Positions 33,853 to 42,226 of a DNA stretch of 64,000 bases are shown here, one piece after another (positions within the stretch are counted from its first letter, which is position 1; every line of letters starts with the position of its first letter). The notes below the pieces were generated by a model. That model did no database searches. It was not told the DNA's origin and saw only the letters and a program-made list of their open reading frames with translations. Where the stretch lies: contig NZ_CP063195.1 of NCBI RefSeq assembly GCF_028609885.1, positions 2,418,001 through 2,482,000 of the forward strand, in the 5' to 3' direction. Both the position numbers and the translations under genes were made by a program. The DNA comes from Corynebacterium jeikeium (GTDB lineage Bacteria; Actinomycetota; Actinomycetes; Mycobacteriales; Mycobacteriaceae).

Positions 33853-34641
33853 ATGGTTTCGATTGACACTTACGACGCTTGCGTAGACTTCCCCATCTTC
33901 GATGCGAAGACCCGCTCCATGAAGCAGACATTCCTGGGGGCTGCCGGCGGCGCGATCGGCAGGAACTCGTCGAATACGGTGATGGTGGAGGCGCTTAAGG
34001 GCGTCAATCTGCATCTGCAGGACGGTGACCGGATCGGCCTGGTTGGGCACAACGGCGCCGGCAAGTCCACTTTGTTGCGCCTGCTCAGTGGGATTTACGA
34101 GCCGACGCGCGGGTCCGCGATTGTGCGCGGGCGCGTGGCACCCGTGTTCGACCTGGGTGTGGGCATGGATCCGGAGATCTCCGGGTACGAAAACATCATG
34201 ATCCGCGGGCTGTTCCTGGGGCAGACGCGGAAGGCAATGCGGCGGAAGATGGACGACATTGCGGAATTCAGCGAGCTCGGGGAATACCTGGATATGCCGC
34301 TGCGAACATACTCGACGGGTATGCGGATTCGCCTGGCCTTGGGGGTTGTGACCAGCATCGACCCGGAGATTCTGCTGCTGGACGAAGGCATCGGCGCCGT
34401 GGATGCGGCGTTCATGGCTAAGGCGCGCGGGCGGCTGGTGGAGATGGTTGAGCGGAGCGGCATCCTGGTTTTCGCCTCGCACAGCAACGAATTCCTGGCG
34501 CAGCTGTGTGACAGTGCGCTGTGGATCGACCACGGAGAGATCCGGAAGGTCGGGCGCGTGGATGATGTGGTTGAGGCCTACGAGGGGCCGGAGGCTGGCG
34601 AGCACGTCCGCCGGGTGCTGAAGGACCTGGGCCGGGGTTAG
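33853..34641 (+). CDS. wzt: ABC transporter ATPase for galactan export
   Basis: 262 residues. Walker A is GHNGAGKST (about residues 64-72), the ABC signature is YSTGMRIRLALGV, Walker B is ILLLDEGIGAVD, and the switch His is in ASHSNEF. It lacks the extra C-terminal glycan-binding domain of some O-antigen Wzt proteins, as expected for Rv3781/RfbE. It powers export of lipid-linked galactan with Wzm. GAGACGAAA precedes the ATG. The conserved cluster is broken after this gene by a repeat and toxin-antitoxin island. Confidence 0.92.
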   Translation: MVSIDTYDACVDFPIFDAKTRSMKQTFLGAAGGAIGRNSSNTVMVEALKGVNLHLQDGDRIGLVGHNGAGKSTLLRLLSGIYEPTRGSAIVRGRVAPVFDLGVGMDPEISGYENIMIRGLFLGQTRKAMRRKMDDIAEFSELGEYLDMPLRTYSTGMRIRLALGVVTSIDPEILLLDEGIGAVDAAFMAKARGRLVEMVERSGILVFASHSNEFLAQLCDSALWIDHGEIRKVGRVDDVVEAYEGPEAGEHVRRVLKDLGRG

Positions 34642-34785
34642 TGCTGGCTGGGGTGCTGAAGGTTCTGGGCCGGGGTTAGTTTTGCCGTTAGTTTGCTGAT
34701 GCTCGCGGAGCTGCTGAGGGTTAGCGCTGGCGGGGGTGGGCGCCTGCTGACCTCGCCTGGCGACTGAGGCTCTTGGCGGGCCGGA

Positions 34786-35092
34786 ATGTCGCTAGAACGG
34801 GAAAGCACCAGCTAAATCAGGCTCAAGCAACCCCCGCAAGGCCGGAATGTCGCTAGATCGAGAAAACGTCGGCGCCCGCAGAGCCCCGCAAAAATCCACA
34901 ACGTTCTGACCTGCACTTTTGCCTATTTGCAAACCAGTCCCATTAACCCATTCCCGTTCTAACGACATTCCCGCCCAAAGACACCTCCCGGAGCCCCCTC
35001 AGCCGGCCACCAATCCCGATCTAACGACACTCCCGCCCAAAGACACCTCCCGGAGCCCCCTCAGCCGGCCACCATTCCCGATCTAACGACAT
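34786..35092. repeat. 122-bp palindromic element C1 with extra half-sites
   Basis: Core element 34847-34968, exactly 122 bp, bounded by ATGTCGCTAGATCGAGAA and TTCCCGTTCTAACGACAT, with TTCTGACCTG ending 67 bp from the left end. An extra left half-site begins 61 bp upstream (34786). Extra right half-sites end at 35030 and 35092, giving 62-bp steps. The DNA from 34642 to 34785 shows nothing else. Confidence 0.85.
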
Positions 35093-35177
35093 TCCAGCGG
35101 GCCGCAGCCTCCGGAACCCCCCCGCCAACCCAGCCCGCCGCACACCCCAGCGACATAAGTGGAGCTAGGGAGAGGCT

Positions 35178-35199
35178 GGGGGCGTCAGGAAGAAAGAAC
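35178..35199 (-). repeat. TGACGCC word, intergenic copy (minus orientation)
   Basis: GGGGGCGTCAGGAAGAAAGA, directly beside the hicAB operator. Confidence 0.6.
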
Positions 35200-35201
35200 A
35201 T

Positions 35202-35223
35202 ATAGTACCACCTGTGGTACTAT
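35202..35223. promoter_or_regulatory. Perfect inverted repeat, likely HicB operator
   Basis: ATAGTACCAC and its exact reverse complement separated by CT, 7 bases before the ATG of the hicA-like gene. This is the expected position for autoregulation by HicB (established for HicAB in general, inferred here). Confidence 0.7.
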
Positions 35224-35229
35224 CGCCGC

Positions 35230-35496
35230 ATGGGCAACAGTGTCCCCGAGATCCTCGAGAAAATGCGCAGAGCGCCCGCGAGCATCCGCTTTACCGAGCT
35301 CACGAAGGTCTGCGACCATTATTTTGAAAGCCGGCAAACAACCAAAACCTCCCACCGAACATACAAAACACCCTGGCGCGGCGACCCGCGCGTGAACATC
35401 CAAAACTCCAGCGGGAAAGCGAAGCCCTACCAGGTCCGACAGGTCCTGCGGGCCGTCGACAAGCTGGAATCTAGCCGAAAGAAAGGCGAGCGATAA
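35230..35496 (+). CDS. hicA: HicA-type toxin (mRNA interferase family)
   Basis: 88 residues. The C-terminal half TSHRTYKTPWRGDPRVNIQNSSGKAKPYQVRQVLRAVDKL matches the double-stranded-RNA-binding-like HicA fold, with the conserved His in the SH dipeptide that is catalytic in HicA mRNA interferases. The N-terminal part (IRFTELTKVCDHYF) is the variant seen in actinobacterial members. Two bases separate its stop from the antitoxin start, a normal toxin-first HicAB operon with an operator palindrome upstream. Both sides of the module carry 122-bp family repeats. Confidence 0.8.
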   Translation: MGNSVPEILEKMRRAPASIRFTELTKVCDHYFESRQTTKTSHRTYKTPWRGDPRVNIQNSSGKAKPYQVRQVLRAVDKLESSRKKGER

Positions 35497-35498
35497 CC

Positions 35499-35825
35499 AT
35501 GGACGTGCACAAGTACACCTACCAAACTGCCTGGTCAGACGAAGATCAGGAGTTCGTCGCAACCGTGACTGAGTTCCCGTCGCTTTCATGGCTGGCCCCC
35601 GACCGCGCGCAGGCCGAAGCTGGGTTGCTGGACCTGGTGGCCGAAGTCGTTGATGACATGACGCAGGCCGGGGAGACTGTGCCGGAGCCGCTGGGGTTGC
35701 GGCGATTCTCGGGGAAGTTCAACGTGCGAACTTCGCCGTCGTTGCATCGGATGCTGGCGATCGAGGCGCAATCGGAGGGCGTTTCGCTGAATACGCTGGT
35801 TAATCAGAAGTTGGCGGCGCGGTAG
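35499..35825 (+). CDS. hicB: HicB-type antitoxin
   Basis: 108 residues. The N-terminal degraded RNase H-like HicB domain reads YTYQTAWSDEDQEFVATVTEFPSLSWLAPDRAQAEAGLLDLV. The C-terminal ribbon-helix-helix segment (FNVRTSPSLHRMLAIEAQSEGVSLNTLVNQKLAA) should bind DNA, matching the inverted repeat at 35202. It neutralises HicA and represses the operon (family knowledge). Confidence 0.88.
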   Translation: MDVHKYTYQTAWSDEDQEFVATVTEFPSLSWLAPDRAQAEAGLLDLVAEVVDDMTQAGETVPEPLGLRRFSGKFNVRTSPSLHRMLAIEAQSEGVSLNTLVNQKLAAR

Positions 35826-35831
35826 TTGCGG

Positions 35832-35848
35832 ATTTTTATTGACGCCCA
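35832..35848 (+). repeat. TGACGCC word, intergenic copy
   Basis: ATTTTTATTGACGCCCA, 9 bases past the hicB stop. Confidence 0.6.
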
Positions 35849-35931
35849 CTAGCAAGCGGCGGTTGGAGCGGTCGCCTGGCCTGGGAGTTTCGGCGCGACG
35901 GAGGCTGCGTGGGGGCTCTTGGCGGGCCGGA

Positions 35932-36177
35932 ATGTCGCTAGAACGGGAAAACGTCGGCGCCCGCAGAGCCCCGCAAAAATCCTCAAAGCCCTGACCTGCG
36001 ATTTTACCTATTTGCAAACCAATACCATTAACCCATTCCCGATCTAACGACATTCCCACCCAAAGACAACCCCCGGAACCCCTCAGCGAGCCACCCATTC
36101 CCGATCTAACGACATTTCCGACTGGGCCATACCCCCAAAGGCCTCGAGCGAACCACCCATTCCCGATCTAACGACAT
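35932..36177. repeat. 122-bp palindromic element C2 with extra half-sites
   Basis: Core 35932-36053, exactly 122 bp, same orientation as C1 (CCCTGACCTG ends at position 67). Two extra right half-sites (GATCTAACGACAT) end at 36115 and 36177, each exactly 62 bp further on. The filler between half-sites resembles that of C1. Confidence 0.85.
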
Positions 36178-36387
36178 CTGCAGGTTGGTTGTCAGCGTTT
36201 GCAGGTGGCCTGTCAACATTTCCACCCAGGAAGCCGCGCGAAATTGCAGCTCCTGTACACCGCCACGGGGAACTTGGCATCAAAAAATTTTTGCGCCTGT
36301 GGATAAGTCAGATGCCGTCCACAATTTATCCTCAGTGCACCAGATTCCAAACACACTACTCACGCAAAAGGCGTAGGAATACCTCCC

Positions 36388-37503
36388 ATGACGGGGGACA
36401 ACACCAACGCAAGCACCAGCACATCCGCCACCAGCAAAAACGCCCAACCCACCAAGCCAGCATCCACCAAACCCAGCGCCTACACGCCAGCCAAGCATCA
36501 CCAGCCCGTAAAACACCTGGTCGATGTGCGCCGAATCGACCCCTCCCAAGCCCGGAAATGGCAACGCTGGGCCGAGAGAGGCGAAGCCGTCCGCCTCGCC
36601 CGCGGGATCTACATACCCGCAGGTCTCTGGCGCGAGATCGGCCAACAACCGAACGCGGCAGAAATCCAAGCGCAGGCCTTCATCGTGGCAGAATACCTGC
36701 GCTACTCCCACAAAATCCCGGCCGTCGTGGCGGGCAAATCGGCAGCCTTCCTCCACGGCCTGCCCCTAGAGAAGTTCGGGCCGCCGGAGACGGTGGAGTT
36801 GGCGTCACCAAAAAGAAGCCTGATGGGAAGAAACGGCAGGTCAGAGCGCTACCTCGCGGCGCCGGGGCAAGGCCAGCGCGCTGTGCTGATCCCCACAGAG
36901 TTCGGCGAGATCTGGAGCAGCGGACTGCTGGATACGTGCCATGACCTGGGGCTTCGTCATTCGCTGGACGATGCCGTCATCGCCACGGAAGCCGCGCTAC
37001 ACACAAGGAGAATCACGTGGCACGAGTGGCGCAAATGGCTTGACTGGCAGAGTGGGCAGCCCATCCGCCACGGCGCCCAACGCGCCCGCACGGCCGCGCG
37101 CCTCATCACCCGCCACTCCGAAAGCCCGCGCGAATCGCAGCTGAAAATCCGCTTCTGGGAACACGGCCTTCCCGCGCCGTTTCAGCAGGTCAACATACTC
37201 AACGAGGGCGGCTGGACCATCGGGCGCGTGGACATGTTCTTCGACGTCGGCCTCGCCGTCGAATACGACGGCCGCGACAAGTACGGCGACACCGCGCCGG
37301 CCATCGAGCGCGCCTTACTCAAGGAACGCCAGCGCGAAAACGACATCCAAGCCCGCGGCATCACGCTGCTGCGCGTCACGGCGGAAACGTACCTCTCCGG
37401 CCGCGCAATCGAGCAGGTCAGCAAGCATTTCCGCACCCTCGCCGCGCGCCCGACCCGCCCGCCTTGCACCCTCTGGAGTGGCGGCGCGCTCGCCTGGTCG
37501 TAG
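36388..37503 (+). CDS. AbiEi-like / DUF559 endonuclease-domain protein
   Basis: 371 residues, paralogue of the 4278 gene. After a 45-residue Thr/Ser/Ala/Lys-rich leader comes an AbiEi-like winged-helix region (ARKWQRWAERGEAVRLARGIYIPAG; VVAGKSAAFLHGLPL). The C-terminal DUF559/Vsr-like domain has SESPRESQLKIRFWEHGLPAP and GRVDMFFDVGLAVEYDG with the D ... ExD acidic pair (about residues 277-293). A nuclease or antitoxin-like role is possible but unproven. It sits directly after element C2 and after hicAB, inside the arabinogalactan cluster. The linker VELASPKRSLM is encoded next to a minus-oriented TGACGCC word. Confidence 0.72.
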   Translation: MTGDNTNASTSTSATSKNAQPTKPASTKPSAYTPAKHHQPVKHLVDVRRIDPSQARKWQRWAERGEAVRLARGIYIPAGLWREIGQQPNAAEIQAQAFIVAEYLRYSHKIPAVVAGKSAAFLHGLPLEKFGPPETVELASPKRSLMGRNGRSERYLAAPGQGQRAVLIPTEFGEIWSSGLLDTCHDLGLRHSLDDAVIATEAALHTRRITWHEWRKWLDWQSGQPIRHGAQRARTAARLITRHSESPRESQLKIRFWEHGLPAPFQQVNILNEGGWTIGRVDMFFDVGLAVEYDGRDKYGDTAPAIERALLKERQRENDIQARGITLLRVTAETYLSGRAIEQVSKHFRTLAARPTRPPCTLWSGGALAWS

Positions 37504-37849
37504 CCCTTTTTGTTCTTTCTTATTGACGCCCCCTCGCCCCCGTCGCCTTCACCTCCAGCTTCGCGAACCGTCCGCCCCGCCCCGGCGCGTGCGACACGTG
37601 CGCGACGGACAAGTGGAGCAGCGCACCCGACACAAACTAGAGATAAAAAGAGAATTAAAGAACCCCGCCAGTTGGAGCGTCCAAAGCGTTAGACTCGGTC
37701 ACGGACGCGCAGGCGTGACTGACCGCACAGTGCTAGTGCAGGTGCATAGTGCAGGCTCACAATGCAGCCGCATCGTGCACAGTGCAAATAAGCGCAGCCA
37801 CGCTGAGCAAATACCCTCCCCAGAACACACGCAGAACCAGGTGAAACAG
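37504..37849. other. Leader of fadD with GTGCA repeats and a TGACGCC word
   Basis: 346 bases without a gene. A strong TGACGCC word is at 37512-37533. From 37727 to 37795 the pentamer GTGCA (or TGCAC) occurs about six times (GTGCAGGTGCATAGTGCAG and onward), which could be a regulator-binding cluster or a structured leader. Confidence 0.45.
37512..37533 (+). repeat. TGACGCC word, intergenic copy
   Basis: GTTCTTTCTTATTGACGCCC; the best match to the consensus in the window. Confidence 0.65.
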
Positions 37850-39658
37850 TTGACCAACCCAGCAGGCGACAACGGCGCAGGCACCCCGGCAGGCACCCCC
37901 GCCGGCGACGGCGCAACCGCATCCGAGGCCTTCAACTCTAAGGCGTGGCTGCAGCACTACACCCCGTGGACGCAGCACACCATCGACCTCGACGACCCGG
38001 CGGAAAACCCCGCAGGCTTCACCATCCCGGAGGTCTTCTGGCACGCGGTGGACACGATCGGCGAACGCAACGCCTTCACCTTCTTCGGCAAGGCCACCAC
38101 CTACGAGCAGTACGGCCACCAGGTGGCCATCGCCTCCGCAGCCCTGGAGAAGCTCGGCGTGCAGCGCGGAGACCACGTCGCCATCGCGCTGCCGAACTGC
38201 CCGCAGGCCCTCATCGCCTTCTACGCAATCCAGAACATCGGCGCAGTCCCCACCCTGCACAACCCTCTATACACTGCCCCCGAACTCCGCCACCCCTTCA
38301 ACGACCACGGCGCCAAGGTGGCTTTCTTCTGGGACAAGGTCAGCGACGTCGCCGAGGACCTCCGGCTGAACAGCCCCCTCGAAACAGTCATCGCCGTCAC
38401 CCTCCCTGACGAGATGCCTGCCTCGCTGCGCTACGCCCTGAAGCTGCCGATCCCGAAGATCAAGGCCATGAAGGACAAGCTCACCGGCCCGGCGCCAGCC
38501 GCCGTCTCCTGGAAGAGCTTCATGCGCACGGGCGGAAATGGCGAGAAGTGGCTGCGTGGGGGCGTCAATAATAAAAAGATCGACCCGACCGACCCCGCGC
38601 TGATCCTCTACACCTCCGGCACCACCGGCAAGCCGAAGGGCGCCGTGCTGACTCACCGCAACCTCATCGCGAACCTGCGCCAGGGCCAAGCGTGGGTGAA
38701 GGGGCTGGGCAAGGGGCCGAAGCCGGAGGTGATGCTGGCCGCGCTGCCGATCTTCCACGCATACGGCCTGACCATGAACATCACCCTCGCGCCGATGATC
38801 GGCGGCGAGATCCAACTGCTGCCCGCGCCTGAAATGCCGCTGGTCATGCGCGTGATGAAGAAGAACATGCCCTCCTGGATGCCCGGAGTGCCCGCGCTGT
38901 ATCAGAACATTATGAAGGAAGCTGCGAAGCGCGACATGCCGCTCTCCGGCATCCGCAATTCCTTCAGCGGCGCCAGCGCCCTGCCCGCAGAGACCGTCCG
39001 CGAGTGGGAAAGCTGCACCGGCGGCAACATCGTGGAGGGCTACGGCCTGACGGAAACCGCGCCGATCATCGCAGGTAACCCCATGGGCAAGGGCCGCGAG
39101 GGCTACATCGGCGTGCCTTTCCCCTCCACCGAAATCCGCATCGCCAACCCGGACAACCCCGCCGAGACCATGCCCGACGGGGAGGCCGGCGAGCTGGTCG
39201 TCCGCGGCCCGCAGGTGTTCAAGGGCTACCTCAACCGCCCGGACGCCACCGCCGACGCCTTCTACGAGGACTGGTTCCGCACCGGCGACATGGCCGTCAT
39301 GGAGTCCGACGGTTACCTGAAGATCGTCTCCCGCATCAAGGAGATGATCATCACCGGCGGCTTCAACGTCTACCCCGCCGAGGTCGAGGAAGTCCTGTGC
39401 GAACACCCCTCCATCGAGCAGGCTTCCGTCGTGGGCGTGCAGCGCAAGGATGGGTCCGAGACCGTCGCTGCGGCTGTGGTTCTGGCCAACGGTGCTGTTA
39501 TTGACGCCGACGACTTCCGCGCCTTCGCCAAAGAACGACTTACTGCGTATAAGGTGCCGAAGGTATTCCATGCATTCCAAGAGCTGCCTGCCGACCAGCT
39601 GGGCAAGGTGCGCCGGCGCGAGGTGCAGGAGCTAGTAGCAGAGAAAGAACAGGCCTAA
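37850..39658 (+). CDS. fadD: Long-chain fatty acid-CoA ligase (FadD-type)
   Basis: About 602 residues, ANL superfamily. The AMP-binding P-loop LYTSGTTGKPKGAVLTHRN, VEGYGLTETAPI, WFRTGDMAVMESDGYLKIVSRIKEMIITGGFNVYPAEVEE and the terminal catalytic lysine region LGKVRRREVQ are all present. It activates fatty acids to acyl-CoA via acyl-AMP. The start is uncertain: a TTG at 37850 has AGGTGAAA before it; a GTG at 37841 is also in frame; the 120 codons upstream look non-coding. Only 3 bases separate its stop from glfT1. Confidence 0.9.
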   Translation: MTNPAGDNGAGTPAGTPAGDGATASEAFNSKAWLQHYTPWTQHTIDLDDPAENPAGFTIPEVFWHAVDTIGERNAFTFFGKATTYEQYGHQVAIASAALEKLGVQRGDHVAIALPNCPQALIAFYAIQNIGAVPTLHNPLYTAPELRHPFNDHGAKVAFFWDKVSDVAEDLRLNSPLETVIAVTLPDEMPASLRYALKLPIPKIKAMKDKLTGPAPAAVSWKSFMRTGGNGEKWLRGGVNNKKIDPTDPALILYTSGTTGKPKGAVLTHRNLIANLRQGQAWVKGLGKGPKPEVMLAALPIFHAYGLTMNITLAPMIGGEIQLLPAPEMPLVMRVMKKNMPSWMPGVPALYQNIMKEAAKRDMPLSGIRNSFSGASALPAETVREWESCTGGNIVEGYGLTETAPIIAGNPMGKGREGYIGVPFPSTEIRIANPDNPAETMPDGEAGELVVRGPQVFKGYLNRPDATADAFYEDWFRTGDMAVMESDGYLKIVSRIKEMIITGGFNVYPAEVEEVLCEHPSIEQASVVGVQRKDGSETVAAAVVLANGAVIDADDFRAFAKERLTAYKVPKVFHAFQELPADQLGKVRRREVQELVAEKEQA

Positions 39659-39661
39659 AAC

Positions 39662-40570
39662 ATGCCGCTGAGCAGGAAAGACACCGTCGCCGCAGTGATC
39701 GTCACGCATAATCGCGTGGAATTGCTGGAAGCCTCGCTGCGCCAGGTTGCAAACCAGGAGGGCGCGGAGGTCGCGCACGTGGTGGTTGTGGATAACGGCA
39801 ACGACCCGGCGGTGCGCGAGCTGGTGGAATCGGTGTGCGGGTCGCGGGGCCACTACGTGGGGTCCGCGACGAACCTGGGCGGGGCCGGCGGCTTCGCGCT
39901 GGGATTCCTGACGGCGCTGTCCCTGGGAGCCGACGCGATCTGGTGCGCTGACGACGACGGGCGCCCCGCCGACGAGCACGTGCTGGCCACACTGCAGGAA
40001 GTTGCGGAGCGCGAGGGGCTGGAGGAAATCAGCCCGGTGGTATGCAACATCGAGGATCCGGAGCGGCTGGCCTTTCCGCTGCGCCAGGGGTTGGTGTGGC
40101 GGCGGACGCTATCCGAGCTGGAGGGTTCGTTCTTGCCGGGGATTGCCAGCCTGTTCAATGGCGCGCTGATCAGTGCGCGGGCGATGGAAATAATTGGTGT
40201 GCCCGATTATCGGCTTTTCATCCGTGGCGACGAAGTGGAGTACCACCGCCGCCTGGTCCGCAGCGGCCTGCCTTTTGGAACGTGCCTGACCTGCGCTTAC
40301 CTGCACCCCGACGGGTCGGACGAGTTCAAGCCGATTCTCGGCGGGAAGATGCACACGCAGTACCCGGACAACGAGTTCAAGCGCTACTTCACGTACCGCA
40401 ACCGCGGGTACATCATGAGCCAGCCGGGGATGCGCAAGCTGCTGCCGCAGGAATACGCCCGCTTCGGATGGTTCTTCCTAGTGCAGAAGAAGGATCCGAG
40501 GGGGTTCGCCGAATGGCTGCGGCTGCACGCGCTCGGCCGGCGCGAGCAGTTCCGCCGGCCGGGGCGCTAG
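39662..40570 (+). CDS. glfT1: Galactofuranosyltransferase GlfT1
   Basis: 302 residues, GT2 family. VIVTHNRVELLEASLRQV begins the nucleotide-binding half, the metal-binding motif is WCADDDGRP, and FIRGDEVEYHRRLV carries the catalytic acid. GlfT1 (Rv3782) adds the first galactofuranose residues to the rhamnosyl-GlcNAc-decaprenyl linker of arabinogalactan at the cytoplasmic membrane face. Its location after wzm-wzt, across a small insertion, matches mycobacterial order. Confidence 0.9.
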   Translation: MPLSRKDTVAAVIVTHNRVELLEASLRQVANQEGAEVAHVVVVDNGNDPAVRELVESVCGSRGHYVGSATNLGGAGGFALGFLTALSLGADAIWCADDDGRPADEHVLATLQEVAEREGLEEISPVVCNIEDPERLAFPLRQGLVWRRTLSELEGSFLPGIASLFNGALISARAMEIIGVPDYRLFIRGDEVEYHRRLVRSGLPFGTCLTCAYLHPDGSDEFKPILGGKMHTQYPDNEFKRYFTYRNRGYIMSQPGMRKLLPQEYARFGWFFLVQKKDPRGFAEWLRLHALGRREQFRRPGR

Positions 40571-40689
40571 CGCGGCGGGGCGCGGGGATGGGCTCAGTCG
40601 CGGGAGTTCTAAGCAACTTTTTAAGCGCACACACCGGCCAGGATTTTCCCTTTTACCCGGTCACAGGCGTAGTCTTAAGTGACTATCGC

Positions 40690-40748
40690 GGTGCCCCGAG
40701 CAGCACTTGAGCAGCCCTGGAGCAGCCCTCGAGCAGCCCTGGAACCCA
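40690..40748. repeat. Short tandem repeat GAGCAGCCCTG
   Basis: The unit GAGCAGC(A/C)CT(T/G/C) occurs about four times in the leader of the first GtrA gene. Function unknown. Confidence 0.6.
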
Positions 40749-40818
40749 GAGCTCCTGAAACCCAGGACGTTGCCCAAGGTCGCCTCCGGTGGCGCCGCCT
40801 AACACCACCTAACCGAGG

Positions 40819-41535
40819 ATGAAGTTAGCCGAAGTGACCGTGTCCGAAACCCAGACCACCCCGAGCGCTGAGCCCACCAAGCCCGCTGAAGACGTTGGCG
40901 TCAATAAGAAGAACGCCGAAGGCGCAGCAGCCTCCCGCGCGCACCGCCGCCGCAACGTCGCGCGGCAGTTCATCCAATTCGGGATCGTCGGCGCATCGGG
41001 GTTTGTGGTCAACCAGGCGATCTTCGTGCTGTCGAAGAAGCTCGCGGAGGCCGGCTGGGATATTCACGTGCAGGATGCGTTCATGAACCTCCTCGGAACC
41101 CAGTACCATTTCCGCTGGTACCACGTGTTTTCCGTGGTGGCGTTCCTGCTGGCGAACATCTGGAACTTCTGCCTGAACCGCTACTGGACGTTCCGCCACG
41201 AGCCGAAGCGCGCCTGGTGGAAGCAGCTGCCGCAGTTCATGGCCGTGGGCGTGTTCGGACTGCTGATCACGCTGGTGGTCTCGACGGCGCTGGTGAACCC
41301 CGAGTCGCCGATCGCTCTGCCGCACGACATTTTCGATAACTCCACGGGGCTGCGCACGCGCGCGTACTGGGGCAACTTCATTGGCGTGATCCTGGCGGTG
41401 CCGGCGAACTTCCTGTTCAACAAGCTGTGGACGTTCCGCGCGAAGCCGCGCGAGGCCAGCCGGGTGGTGCGCGTGGTCGAGCCACGGACTGGCGATGCTG
41501 GTTCTGGTGCCGGTGCGGGTGATGCGGATGTCTAA
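40819..41535 (+). CDS. GtrA-family membrane protein (Rv3789-like)
   Basis: 238 residues with four membrane helices of the GtrA family: FIQFGIVGASGFVVNQAIFVL, VVAFLLANIWNFCLNRYWTF, FMAVGVFGLLITLVVSTAL, and NFIGVILAVPANFLFNKLWTF. The mycobacterial homologue Rv3789 lies beside dprE1 and supports decaprenyl-phospho-arabinose use. The N-terminal 45 residues are disordered; within them VGVNKKNAEG is encoded by a minus-oriented TGACGCC word. A GTG at 40837 with GAAGTGA upstream is an alternative start. It overlaps the following GtrA gene by 8 bases. Confidence 0.85.
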   Translation: MKLAEVTVSETQTTPSAEPTKPAEDVGVNKKNAEGAAASRAHRRRNVARQFIQFGIVGASGFVVNQAIFVLSKKLAEAGWDIHVQDAFMNLLGTQYHFRWYHVFSVVAFLLANIWNFCLNRYWTFRHEPKRAWWKQLPQFMAVGVFGLLITLVVSTALVNPESPIALPHDIFDNSTGLRTRAYWGNFIGVILAVPANFLFNKLWTFRAKPREASRVVRVVEPRTGDAGSGAGAGDADV

Positions 41536-42160
41536 GCCTTCTTTTGATGACGCCCCCTCGCCCCAGCTCGGCAGCCGCTCCAATGGGGCCGAGCGCTCCA
41601 ATGGCGCCGGCGCTGTTTCCGGGGCCGCTGCTGTTTCCGGTGCCGGCGGTACCGATGTCAGCGAGCCCCACGCGGTTTCCGGCGCCGCTGCCGACAATGC
41701 CACTGCCGAGCAGGGCGCCCGGGTTGGCGATAACTTTCAGTCTGAGCACACCACCCGGGCGCAGCGCATCATTCAGTCGCAGCTGGTGAAGTTTGTGCTG
41801 GTCGGAGGCTTCAGCGCCATCGTGGACTTCGGCTCCACGGCGCTGTTCACCTTTGCGTTTGGCTTGAGCGATGGCGTGGCCAAGGCGTTGGGATTCGTGC
41901 TGGGCACCCTGACGGCATACTTCATCAACCGTCGGTGGACTTTCCAGGCGGAGCCGAGTGGGCGCCGATTCGTCATCACCATGGCAACCTACGGGCTGAC
42001 TTTTGCTGTGCAGTGGGGGCTGTACAAGGTGTCTATCCCGTGGCTGGAAGGCTTCGACCTGAATGCGTTCTGGGTGCGTGCGATCAGTTTTGTGATTGCC
42101 CAGGGCACGGCGACGGTGCTGAACTTCCTGATCCAGAAGTTCCTCATCTTCAAGCGCTAG
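41528..42160 (+). CDS. Second GtrA-family membrane protein
   Basis: 210 residues, four membrane helices (FVLVGGFSAIVDFGSTALFTF; LGFVLGTLTAYFINRRWTF; MATYGLTFAVQWGLYKV; FVIAQGTATVLNFLIQKFLIF). The N-terminal 75 residues are a Ser/Ala/Gly/Asn-rich segment (SNGAERSNGAGAVSGAAAV) ahead of the conserved domain. Start ATG at 41528 overlaps the end of the first GtrA gene (frame +1), so the two are translationally coupled. A duplicated GtrA pair is unusual at this site; a role in polyprenyl-phosphate-sugar flipping is inferred from the family. Confidence 0.82.
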   Translation: MSKPSFDDAPSPQLGSRSNGAERSNGAGAVSGAAAVSGAGGTDVSEPHAVSGAAADNATAEQGARVGDNFQSEHTTRAQRIIQSQLVKFVLVGGFSAIVDFGSTALFTFAFGLSDGVAKALGFVLGTLTAYFINRRWTFQAEPSGRRFVITMATYGLTFAVQWGLYKVSIPWLEGFDLNAFWVRAISFVIAQGTATVLNFLIQKFLIFKR

Positions 42161-42226
42161 CCGGGCTGCATCTTTAAGCGCTAGCCGGGCTGGCTGGAGG
42201 CTTCCGGAAGCCTCACCGGTGCCCAT

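Noticed and set aside
34786..36177. CRISPR-like array (19-bp repeats at 62-bp steps)
   Set aside because: The intervals are homologous between loci, there are only two or three units, and no cas gene is in the window.
36189..36944. 251-codon plus-strand frame overlapping the second AbiEi/DUF559 gene
   Set aside because: It is out of frame with the recognised domain protein and arginine/proline-rich as expected for a shadow.
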